Source: Xylogone sp. PMI_703
Taxonomy: Eukaryota; Ascomycota; Leotiomycetes
DNA: 64,000 nucleotides
Direction: 5' to 3'
Assembly (NCBI GenBank): GCA_021399445.1
Contig: JAJTUQ010000006.1
Span: forward strand, 3,720,001 to 3,784,000
The position numbers were made by a program, and so were the translations under genes. How positions within the stretch are numbered: the stretch's first letter is position 1; each line of letters opens with the position of its first letter. This document shows positions 23,087-33,520 of this stretch, piece by piece. The notes below the pieces were generated by a model. That model saw only the letters and a program-made list of their open reading frames with translations, was not told where the DNA came from and did not search any database.

Positions 23087-23296
23087 TTTGGCCAAACAAG
23101 TGATGACTGGCGGGAGATTAATGCGGCCCAAGACATCGACACATACTTCATTACGGGCGGAGTACGTGCCTTTGGTCCAGGAAGGATTAATAACCACTTC
23201 AGTTTCAGCGGACCAAGCTACATCATTGATACAGCTTGCTCATCAAGCATGGCCGCAATGGTCCTTGCCTGCACCTGTACATATTATTATAACTAA
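23087..23296 (+). pseudogene. Relic of a polyketide synthase ketosynthase domain
   Basis: About 68 codons in one frame read as the middle of a beta-ketoacyl synthase: [20 protein letters not shown], then [20 protein letters not shown], then [12 protein letters not shown]. The active-site cysteine in DTACSSS is kept. The wording around [16 protein letters not shown] is that of fungal non-reducing iterative type I synthases. Upstream the frame is closed by stops and downstream it ends at TAA after TyrTyrTyrAsn; no other synthase domains (SAT, AT, ACP) are visible in the window. It is a fragment, not a working gene. Position between a cluster-type regulator and an unrelated lysine gene suggests loss of most of a polyketide gene by deletion. 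Confidence 0.85.
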
Positions 23297-23363
23297 GGAT
23301 AATCTAATAAATATTCTGACAATAAGCTATTATATAAGATGTGATTCTATGTGAAAATAGAGT

Positions 23364-24528
23364 TTAATTACCAGGTAACTCCTTGATCTTATCTTGGTAA
23401 ACCTGTTTTGCTCTTATCCAGACACCCTCTTTCTCCTGGCGGTTTAAGGTGAGTAAGCTTGGCAGCAAGAGGCTAGAATACTCATCACTAGATTCGCGAG
23501 CAATCAAAGTTGGAAGATGATCAATAGCAATAACTCGTAACTCAGGTCCATCGAGCTTGCCAGATATAGGGATTGTTGGGTTATCGAATGAGCTATATGT
23601 AGAATAAACAGGAATCGGATTGTTTTCATTATTCGGATCGCAGCTTACATCGCATATTACACGTAACCGTCTTTCTGGCTTAGAAAGTGATTCCAACGTG
23701 GTAAAAGGAGGGATACGTGTGGCACCAAGGTAAACGCAATTAACGAATATATCTGAGGTAGTAATTTCTGAGAAGGGCCCGCCACGACTAGTCTCGGCAA
23801 GATCCCATTGTAAAATTTGTTCTTGAGGAATGCCAGCTGCAAGACAAAGATCTATTGTACCTTTGCCACATCGACCTAGCGCGCCAATAATAATGATCCG
23901 GGGATATTCATTATTGTTAATAGGGAGCGCCATAGCGGAAATCGATTTGATATGGTCTAGAAGTGCGGGCGCTGAGTCGAACATAGGTATTGGACTTTGA
24001 GGAGTCCCTGGATGAAGAAGCTGGTGAGCCCAAGATAAGAGGGCTATAGCAGCACCAGCGTATCCTGCCCAATAGCCAAATGCAGCTACGCGGCGCCCGT
24101 TTTCTGTCAAGAACTCAAGATCATATAATGTTCCACCTCCTCGAACGAAACGAGAAAGAGTAGCAGCCCATCCTTCCTGTTTTTTAAAACAATGTTGAAA
24201 ATGAATATACGTATGAGGTAAAGGATCATCGCTAATTGGGAGTTCTTTGAGGCCTAAGATAATATCTTGTCGTGGGGCAGTGATCCATGATCCGGCAGAG
24301 ACTAACTCTGCACCAATAGCTTCGAACTCGTCATCTTTGTAAATGCGATCAGGAGATCGTTCAACACGGACAATATACCCAGCTTGGAGGAGAGCTTTTG
24401 CTGACTCAGGCGATACTATTTACAAGGTGTTAGTTATGATAAAACGTATAATGATTGCTTTATAACATACATGGAGACCGACGCTCAAAAGGCTTTGTCT
24501 CGGCTCTGAGATGGATGACAGTAGACAT
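23364..24528 (-). CDS. LYS1: Saccharopine dehydrogenase (NAD+, L-lysine-forming)
   Basis: Two exons, 24528-24471 and 24415-23364, with a 55-base intron, give 369 residues against 373 in yeast Lys1. The enzyme makes L-lysine and 2-oxoglutarate from saccharopine, the last step of the fungal alpha-aminoadipate pathway, and is usually peroxisomal or cytosolic. Family marks: HLRAETKPFERRS at the N-terminus, LGLKELP with Lys76 and HFQHC with His94 (equivalents of yeast catalytic Lys77 and His96), GGGTLYDLEFL, GRRVAAFGYWAGYAGAA, the nucleotide-binding IIIIGALGRCGKG, and SCDPNNENNPIP. No C-terminal peroxisomal SKL/SRL is seen; the chain ends ELPGN. All key residues are present, so it looks functional. 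It is unexpected beside a decayed polyketide cluster and could be the sole housekeeping copy or a duplicate. Confidence 0.93.
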
Positions 24529-25925
24529 GATAGATTCTTAGATGTTCTCAATAGTTAATAGTGATGAAAGATTGCAACGACTTCTTAAACAAGCTGTAAT
24601 AAAAATTTTTCATGGACTTGGCGAGGTGGTGGTTCAGAGTCGGGTTCGGAAAAATTATTTTCCCCGCCATCGAAAGCGTATTGGGATAAGAGATCAGGGC
24701 GCAGATGGGGAGTCCACAATTGTGTTGGAAATAGGCTGAATAGTGTGTAGAATGTATGGTACAGTAATTACTACCATAACTGTGCGTTACATGATGAGGC
24801 TATTCCACAGTGTGGTTGCCCCATAAATACCTCTTTGTTGAGTACTCGATTTTTGACGAATCGCATCGGCAGTAGCAACAACAACAACCGAAAAAAAGAT
24901 AGTTAAGGTGAGTGGTGTAACCCGCTACACTAGCTGATGTAGAAAAGAAGATACCTACAGTGCCGTCTAGAATTGCAATCTTTGCGAACGACTTAATCGC
25001 AGTGATTTGGTCATATCAACGACCGAGGCAGGTTAACACTAGTCAAATTAATCACAAAAAAAAGTAGTAGAACTGAAAAGGATGATATAACCATTGAAGC
25101 GTTGTGAGTACTGAAAAGATTCAGTTTAAACCAAGTTAAAATATGTTAAGAACCCGCTACGGGATGGAAATGCGTTAGTAAATTGGTCCGGCTGGTTGTA
25201 TAACATGTTGGTACCAGAGCTCTCCCCATAGAGTTAGACTCCTTGAATAGATTGACTACTACTAACCTAGGGCGTATTAGACTATTACCGCAATAGTACT
25301 GGACAAACCATAAGGTAGGACGACCCTAAGTAAAAAGGTCGCACGATCTGAGATCATCAAAATGATCCAAGAGTCGGATGACCCACAGTGACTTCATCAT
25401 CACGAGAGGATGAAGAGGGTGAGAAATTAAATCAAAGCCACGTACGCCAAAATAATTGTAATATATTATTATAATCTGCTCGATATCAAGGATCCTTTTC
25501 TTTTTCCTCTTGGTTTTTGTTCAACCTTATGAACGGAGAAATCACGTACACCAGTTAACATATTTGGCAACGCAACTTTTCCTAAGCACAGACTTCAAAT
25601 AGATATTGGACTGATCCAGCCGGAAAGTCGGTGCACGTTAGCTAACTTTTTCTCTTGATCTATCTTTGACTCCTACGATTGATCAATAAGTTCCCTTCGC
25701 TGTGCCTGCTCGCACTGGTATTGCGCTACTCAAGACTCGTACCTACGATCCTTCCAATTTTAAACTACAAGACATAAAAGCAGTTGGGAGAAATTCCACT
25801 GAAGAGAGTCTAGAGCGAAATTTGAGACTCTGCAGTATTATACCATTGTACCCCCAATAACAGACAATTGATAAGCACTAGAATTTTTTGTCTGGGTGGA
25901 TTATTCGGAAGCCGTTTCCTTTACA
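24529..25925. other. AT-rich spacer without recognisable genes
   Basis: I see no gene, RNA or repeat that I can support. The phrase AACCCGCTAC occurs twice (about 24919 and 25151), which might be a trace of an old repeat. A 65-codon plus-strand frame at 24542-24739 has no motif. Confidence 0.4.
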
Positions 25926-26374
25926 ATGCCAAAACTAGATGAGACTACGGTGAAGCGTCTTCGGGAAATGGCACACCTTCACCCCGATTGGACAAACAGG
26001 GAGTGGCAGCAGTTTCATGGTAAATCATTACATATCGGGACTTTGTCTACATACATGGGAGAAGAATGGGATTATCTTGACGGTCTGGGCCGCATCATAT
26101 TATCACCAGCACGGGACAGGATAATTATTACAGATGATGTGCGGAGAGAGATTCGGAAACAGCGCATCTGCACCCTGATTGTACAAACAAACAGCTGCAA
26201 GGCTGGTCAGCTAAATTCGAGAGCGGTCCATTCCGTGAGACTGTTATTTCCTCTTCTCTAAAGGAGAGGTGGAGCTATCTCGATGGCTTGGGCAATATTA
26301 AAAGTCTGAGTCGCAGGCAAAAGCTCTTGAGCGGCATATTTCTTAGACTAGCTGTAAGGGAAGCAACAAGGTAG
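25926..26374 (+). pseudogene. Unknown gene with a duplicated motif, frameshifted
   Basis: The first frame runs from ATG 25926 and carries AHLHPDWTNREWQQFHG, then about 20 residues later EEWDYLDGLGRI. A second copy, AHLHPDCTNKQLQGW followed by KERWSYLDGLGNI, lies in another frame (from about 26162 to TAG at 26372-26374). The two copies are plainly duplicates of one ~45-residue unit, so the original protein had at least two tandem units and a frameshift now separates them. No intron with proper length and phase restores the frame. The pattern, a helix with conserved Trp and the phrase YLDGLG, is not one I can name; a small DNA-binding-like helical unit is possible but unproved. Confidence 0.45.
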
Positions 26375-26519
26375 TGAGTGATGATCAAGTAAAGATAATG
26401 TGCCTCATTCTGTGAGCAGCTAACAAATACAATCAGATGTACACTTTAACTCCCCTCACACCTTCCACCTTACAATCTCAGTTCTTATAAGTGACAATGT
26501 CACCACATATTAAAGTAGT

Positions 26520-27492
<973 letters not shown>

Positions 27493-28671
27493 TTTCAATT
27501 AACAGTTGGTAATTGATGATTTAAATTCTCAACTGATGAGTAAATATCAATGGTTCTCACTGAAGATAGATAAAATTCCTGGGGGAAAGGATCGACCTAT
27601 TTATTCATTTTTTTGGATATACTACGGACCTGGTTCGGGAATCATCATCAATTCATACAAGCATCTCCCATTAACGTAACTCCCGGCAATGAGGGAACAT
27701 CTCCTCAGACTTCTGCCAGCGGCTAATTTCTTCAAAATGCTTAATTTCCAAATAGATTAATTAATACCGGGTGTTTGAACCCCGCAAGCGAAGACCTTTT
27801 GCCGCCACGACTTGCCAAGGAAGAACCGCAATGCTTGTCTCCAAAGAACTTTTACCAACTGGCTGGTATTAACGAAAGTGAATATATGGCCAAGATTCGC
27901 GACGGCAGCAAAAGATATTTAGTACGTAGATCACCTGGTGATCATAACATTGATCGCCTGTGTTCTGTACTACCTCACCCGCAGTTGGTTCCCCAGATTA
28001 AATAATTCGGCAAATGTGGGAGGGGGCTATCTTTGAATTTTGACAGATGAATATTAACCTAAAGGTCAAGCCTCGGCTTTGTTGTTTAGCTTCGAGGAAC
28101 AGGCTAAATATTAACCACTAGTTAATTGGCGGTGGATTTGGATTCAAAACGGGGCTAAGGCAAGCAGAATGGACTAAGGGCTTAAAACTGGGGCATTCGA
28201 ATGAGATCTGCGCCGATTATAGTGAGCTGGATCAAGGGCGTGCTCATGATGCTTATGCGAAGGCTTGTTGTTTAGGCTAAAGCAGTTGTCGTTCACTTCC
28301 CGGAAGCTAAAACAAAACTGGTAGAAGGAATACTGATATAAGAAGCTGTGTGTACTCCGGCTAGACTCTAGCACATTAAATCCCAGGAAGCAACAAGAGA
28401 CTTCAACTTTTGATCTTCCTTCATCATATAATAGTAATTGCTAGTCTTTGGTCATAGAAAAATACATGGATCCTAGTAAATTAAAGATACTCTTTTAATA
28501 TTAGTTGAACTTCGGCAATATATTAAACCGAGCCGTAATACATCGAAACAAGGCTGGCATTAACTGAAAATGATGGATAAACTTATTTATATGCAAAATC
28601 TAGTATTTCAGCGTATTATAAACGAGATTTGCTCTTTAGCCTACATCTTGCTATTACCTTCTTTGTTCTAA
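27493..28671. other. Spacer, xylanase and HET gene upstream regions
   Basis: The two genes are divergent, so this contains both promoters. A 76-codon plus frame (27775-28005) lacks a known domain. A sequence TTTATTCATTTTTTTGG near 27600 and further AT-rich parts occur. I see no RNA gene. Confidence 0.4.
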
Positions 28672-30846
28672 ATGTCTCCATGCAACTGCTCACCCCTGCT
28701 CAGCCAATCCTCATCGCTTGAGGGTCAGCATTTGATTCGGGAGCAGCCAAATTGGGTATTCAAAGCCGATAACCTCTGCTCGCAGTGCCTTGATATTGAT
28801 TTCGATGCTATACTTGCGTCAAGAGAGACGGCGGATAATCTACAACTGTGGCTTAGTAGCAGTAAAGAATCTTCTTGCGGTATATGTCGCTTTATCGTCG
28901 CCGTCGCTGCCGGCACCGGGTTTGCGGATCAAACCAATGAGATCAAGTTCCGTCTCTTCGCTGAGCGTGTTTATGGAGCATACCACAATCTTTTGTATAA
29001 AGCTGGCGGCGCCACTGCTTTCCAGGACTACTACGTCCTTAAAGTCCTAGTTGAACAGGCTCCATCCAGCTATTTACAGTTTAACCTTGCGCCTCTCCCT
29101 AATGCCGCGGCGGGCGCGAAGCAACCAACGTTTGCTGCCCGACAACTGCAAGCAAGTTCAATCGATTTCGGCGTCCTAAAGGGATGGCTAGCCTATTGCG
29201 ATACTCACCACCCAGCAACGTGCCACAAGATTTCCGGCTATCCACAAGATATTCCCGGGCTCCGAGTCATTGATTGTCAAACTAAATCCGTCATCGAAGC
29301 TCCGGATAATTGTGAGTTTGCCGCCCTGAGTTATGTATGGGGCTCGACCTACTCAAAGGATATGCTTGAATCTGCAGCAAGGGGGGCTTTACCGCAGGAG
29401 GTCCCAGCGACAATTGATGATGCGATCCAGGTGGTCTGCAAGCTAGGGCTCCGGTACTTGTGGGTTGACCAGTGTTGCATCGACCAGAGTAACGTGGCTG
29501 AGGTGCGACAACAAGTATCAATCATGGATATCATATATAACCTGGCTAGCGTAACCATTGTGGCGGCATGTGGCCAGGGTTCAGACTACGGCCTCCCTGG
29601 GATTGGCTCGAGGATGAGGGTGCAGCAGCCTTCTATCTGCATCAACGATCGAATTTGGGTATCGTCTTTCGAAGACCCGGTGTCCAAGATACAAAGATCA
29701 AAGTGGTTCACAAGGGGGTGGACATACCAGGAGGGGATCTTCTCAAGACGTAGGCTGGTATTCTCTGATGAGCAGGTATATTTCGAGTGCAACAACACAC
29801 GCTGTCAGGAGACGGTGGCTTACGATCTTCATCTCCTTGATGATAAAATGGTATTTCAACCTCAAGGCTTGTTTCATGGCGGATTCAGCTTTGACTTTGG
29901 CCCGGAAGGAGGCCTCGATATGCACATCCGAAATTATACAAAAAGGAATCTAACAAATCCAGAGGATGCGATTAGTGCTTTGCTTGGAATTTTTCGGGCT
30001 TTTTCAGTCATGCCCTCCCCGATACGGCATTTTTGGGGCATCCCGCTGGACTACTACGCTGGATCACTGTGCTCTTGGCGACCCAGTACATTCTTACTGC
30101 CAAAAAACGCTCCTGGAATACTTCCTCCGTCTGCTGATACCATATTTGCCGCAGGACTCACTTGGTTCCTAGATAAACCAGCGACCCGCCGACCGGGATT
30201 CCCCTCTTGGTCCTGGGCGGGATGGATGGGACCATTATCGACATATACCGGTTGGGGACAGTTTAACGGGCTTCTGAATTCCGATATCAAGATCTGGCTA
30301 CAGAGAACTGACGGAAAATACGACAGACTGGACGAGCCCGTGATTGTCGATATTGGTCAGTCAATCTTTCCAGCGTCAGATTATCTGCCACGACTTCGTA
30401 TCGAAGCATTGGTTGTAGAAATGAGCTTTGGATACTATCCGGGTGGTTTGGGGAACATACAGTATTACGGAACTGGCAATTCATCCCCACAGTACTTCAC
30501 ATCTGTTTCGGTCACGGATGAAATATCTGGAGATCAGTGCGGGACATTGCTATGGCCCCTCATTCTCTCTGTTTCACATTCGTTCGGCGACGAGCTTCAT
30601 AATGAGCTCTTACGAGACAAGTTTGATTGCATTTTGCTCTATATGCAATCTGCCTTCTTGTTTGGACTAGTTGTCCGCAAGGAGGGGGATGTTGCACAGA
30701 GACTTGGACATATCGACTTCGTACGGTCACATTTTGAAGCCTTGAGTTCTTCCGATACTCCATCCCGTGATCAGTACAATAATTGGCAAAAGCAGAGACC
30801 ACTTGATTACCTTTCTCCAAAGAGATTGACAATAGATTTGGTATAA
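28672..30846 (+). CDS. HET-domain protein
   Basis: This is a single-exon gene of 724 residues. The start lies 16 codons before the leader QHLIREQPNWVF. A cysteine-bearing N-terminal block (CSQCLDIDFDAIL, SSCGICRFIVAV) precedes the HET domain at about 215-370: FAALSYVWGST, LGLRYLWVDQCCIDQ, IMDIIYNLASVTIVAACG and KWFTRGWTYQEGIFSRRRL. The later part includes FPSWSWAGWMG, again typical of this subgroup. Such proteins mediate heterokaryon incompatibility. No second domain is evident in the C-terminal 300 residues. It is one of three HET genes in 27 kb. The reading frame is complete and shows no sign of decay. Confidence 0.9.
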   Translation: MSPCNCSPLLSQSSSLEGQHLIREQPNWVFKADNLCSQCLDIDFDAILASRETADNLQLWLSSSKESSCGICRFIVAVAAGTGFADQTNEIKFRLFAERVYGAYHNLLYKAGGATAFQDYYVLKVLVEQAPSSYLQFNLAPLPNAAAGAKQPTFAARQLQASSIDFGVLKGWLAYCDTHHPATCHKISGYPQDIPGLRVIDCQTKSVIEAPDNCEFAALSYVWGSTYSKDMLESAARGALPQEVPATIDDAIQVVCKLGLRYLWVDQCCIDQSNVAEVRQQVSIMDIIYNLASVTIVAACGQGSDYGLPGIGSRMRVQQPSICINDRIWVSSFEDPVSKIQRSKWFTRGWTYQEGIFSRRRLVFSDEQVYFECNNTRCQETVAYDLHLLDDKMVFQPQGLFHGGFSFDFGPEGGLDMHIRNYTKRNLTNPEDAISALLGIFRAFSVMPSPIRHFWGIPLDYYAGSLCSWRPSTFLLPKNAPGILPPSADTIFAAGLTWFLDKPATRRPGFPSWSWAGWMGPLSTYTGWGQFNGLLNSDIKIWLQRTDGKYDRLDEPVIVDIGQSIFPASDYLPRLRIEALVVEMSFGYYPGGLGNIQYYGTGNSSPQYFTSVSVTDEISGDQCGTLLWPLILSVSHSFGDELHNELLRDKFDCILLYMQSAFLFGLVVRKEGDVAQRLGHIDFVRSHFEALSSSDTPSRDQYNNWQKQRPLDYLSPKRLTIDLV

Positions 30847-31317
30847 TAACAGCCGGAGAATATTAGACCTTGAATGATATCCTGCCCCTATAACTCGTAA
30901 TTGCTACCATGCTAGCATTGCATCAATATGCGCCACCACTAGGATGGACTGCTTATCCAATAGGAATGACCCTTCCCGGCCTGATGACTGTGATTGGTCG
31001 AATTCTTCTAGACACAAGTAAGCACTTCGTGGTGAGAACCTGTATCGTGGAGATCGACAATCATTGAACTCCATGAGTAGATATTCTCCTCATGCCCTAT
31101 TCATTTAGTAAGGAATATGCCAGCTTTTTTATTGTTCGAATCTGGGGTAGGACTGTGGAAAAGCGACTACAGTGCTTCTCCCCGGAAACCGTCGGGAAGC
31201 CTACATCGTATTGGCTGCTACCCCTCTTGCAGAAACCTTCCAGTACTTGTTAAATACCCTATAACGCTTCTAGGAGATATGAGTTCCAAGTCTACATGAT
31301 TATTTTCGAGTTTCAAT
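30847..31317. promoter_or_regulatory. Upstream region of the P450 gene
   Basis: This lies between the HET gene end and the P450 start. No gene is supported; a 60-codon frame at 31117 has no motif. Confidence 0.4.
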
Positions 31318-33063
31318 ATGGTTCTCTACGTATACAATCTAAAGTTTCTTCCTCTGGGGCTGGTGCTTGCCATAGCGATCAGCGTTGTGGTTCTCGGTTA
31401 TGTTGTCTACCAACGATATTTCCATCCCCTCTCCAGTTTTCCTGGACCATTCCTGGCATCCCTTACGGATCTTTGGCAAGTTTATCAATTCTGGGGTTTA
31501 AAACAACCTTATCATCTGACCGAACTCCATGAAAAATATGGACCATTCGTTCGCTATGGGCCAGATAAACTTAGCATCACCGCCGAGGAGGCCATTCCAA
31601 TCATCTACCAGAAAGGAGGGAGAATGATGCGAAAGACCGAGTTTTATGATGCTTACGGCGGTGCTCATCCGAACGTTTTTGGAATGAGGGACGAGGATGT
31701 AAGCTGTTTACCATTCTAAGTGATGCTATAACCCCCGAGGCTAATATGAAAAGTCACACTCTATCCGGAGACGGCATATGTCGCATAGCTTTTCCATTTC
31801 TTATATTAAGGGCATGGAGCAGTACCTAGACCAAAACATGCAAATTTTAAAAGACAAAATTAACGGGTATGTTGAGCGTGAGGAAGCTTTCAGCCTTAAA
31901 AAGCTATTGCACTATTATACCATTGATGTTCTGGGGGAATTGGCTTTCAGTCAATCTTTCTTGGTCCAGCTTTCTGACGACGCTTCTCGAGTACCACCAG
32001 TTGTGGAGCACAGTTTCTTAGCTGCAGTCACCGGCGCATGGCCACTCATGTTGAAGACATTGAAGAAATGGATGCCATATATTCCGCATCCGGGACTGCA
32101 GCGACTGCTCAAAGGTCGTGCAGCTTGTGCTTCACTGGCATCTCAGTGTGTTCGAAACAGAATAGTAGCGTTGAACGAAGACAGCAAGGTGGAAGAACGG
32201 AAGGATATCCTAACCAACTTAATCCTCGCGAAGCATCCCGATACAGGAGCGAAACTGACTCAAACTGACCTTGAAACGGAGGCTTTCGGATTTATGTAAG
32301 CTGTCGAGATTTGGTGTGTTGTGGATATACTGACAGCGACACAGCATTGCTGGAACCCATACAACAAGTGCAACAGCAAGTCTGTTATTCTATCATCTGC
32401 TACATAACCCTGAGATTATGGACAAATGTGTAGCAGAAATAGAGATCAACCTTCCGTCTCTTGGGCCTGGACAAGCAGCGTACTCGGTATCTGTCGTTGA
32501 AACATCTCTTCCATATCTCCGTCAATGCGTCAAGGAAAACTTCCGCATTACACCAGTGTTCACCATGCCACTTGCACGACGTGTGATGGCACCAGAAGGT
32601 GTGACAATAGCTGGACGACACCTGAAACAGGGGGTAAGTCGATATCTTATACTTTCAGGTTTCCAATTCCAGGTGTTTTACTGATTGCTAATATTCTACC
32701 TAGACTTCGGTTGCTGTATGCAATCATGCTTTCCATCATAACCCAGATGTATGGGGTTCGGATCATAACATATTCAACCCGTCTCGCTGGGAGGAGCCGA
32801 CAACTGCTGAGCGATCTAAGTTGTTAATGCACTTTGGTTTGGGGAGCCGTCAGTGTCTAGGAAAGACAGTTGCACAGACAAATATATATAAGCTAATGAG
32901 CACATTACTTCACGAGTATACATTCCAGCTGGCAGATGAGGAGGAGATTGCCCAGGTAGCGAGCGGCGCGTTTTATGGAAAGCTTCCGGGCTTAATCAGT
33001 GTTGGCATAAGTGACTTGGAAGAGTCATTGATGGTCAAAGCCAGAAGAAAAAGATCTCCATAA
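31318..33063 (+). CDS. Cytochrome P450 monooxygenase
   Basis: Four exons, 31318-31698, 31754-32295, 32345-32633 and 32704-33063, give 523 residues. An N-terminal membrane anchor (about 10-30) and the proline hinge FHPLSSFPGPF place it on the ER. The I-helix motif is AGTHTT, split just before by an intron; the K-helix ExxR is Glu-Asn-Phe-Arg in KENFRI; the heme ligand is Cys455 in FGLGSRQCLG. All parts needed for catalysis are there. The general look (LSSFPGPFLASLTDLW, YGPFVRYGPDKLSI) resembles the pisatin demethylase-like and other fungal detoxifying or secondary-metabolism P450s; I cannot give a CYP family. A Zn2Cys6 regulator follows 458 bases downstream on the same strand, a possible partner. 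Confidence 0.92.
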
Positions 33064-33520
33064 AACTGTCGACTCTGGTTGAATACGAGATTTGCTCAGA
33101 TATTCAAAGCACGCACTACTAAGGGCACTTGTTACGAAACATAAGGTAGAATTAAATCTAATAGAAATCGAAATAACGAGATCAAATATGGTTTTCTACG
33201 TGCATATTTCCTAACACTTTAAAGTGCAATGCAATAATTTACTAGTATATTTCGATTGGCTAACCTGTAATTGATCAACCCATGATATCTATCAGACATA
33301 ATAGTATGCCTGGATGGGGCTTATTGCGGAGACCCTGGACATAAGAACTTGGGGTCAAATGTGGGGCACTACTTAGCACTTCATCGCAGATTTCTTAACA
33401 ATCCTCGGCAACACTGTTACTAGTAGATTCTAGCTTACGAGCAACTTCCTATAACAATAATATGTGCTTCTTTTGTCTCATTACTCCTTTCAATCTCACC
33501 TCGAGTTAGAACTCTACGCA
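33064..33520. other. AT-rich spacer between P450 and regulator
   Basis: Strongly AT-rich, especially 33100-33260. It holds the P450 3' region and the promoter of the regulator. No gene seen. Confidence 0.45.

Noticed and set aside
24529..25925. A transposon remnant suggested by a repeated AACCCGCTAC phrase
   Set aside because: Two short matches with no terminal repeats, target duplication or coding remnant are not enough.
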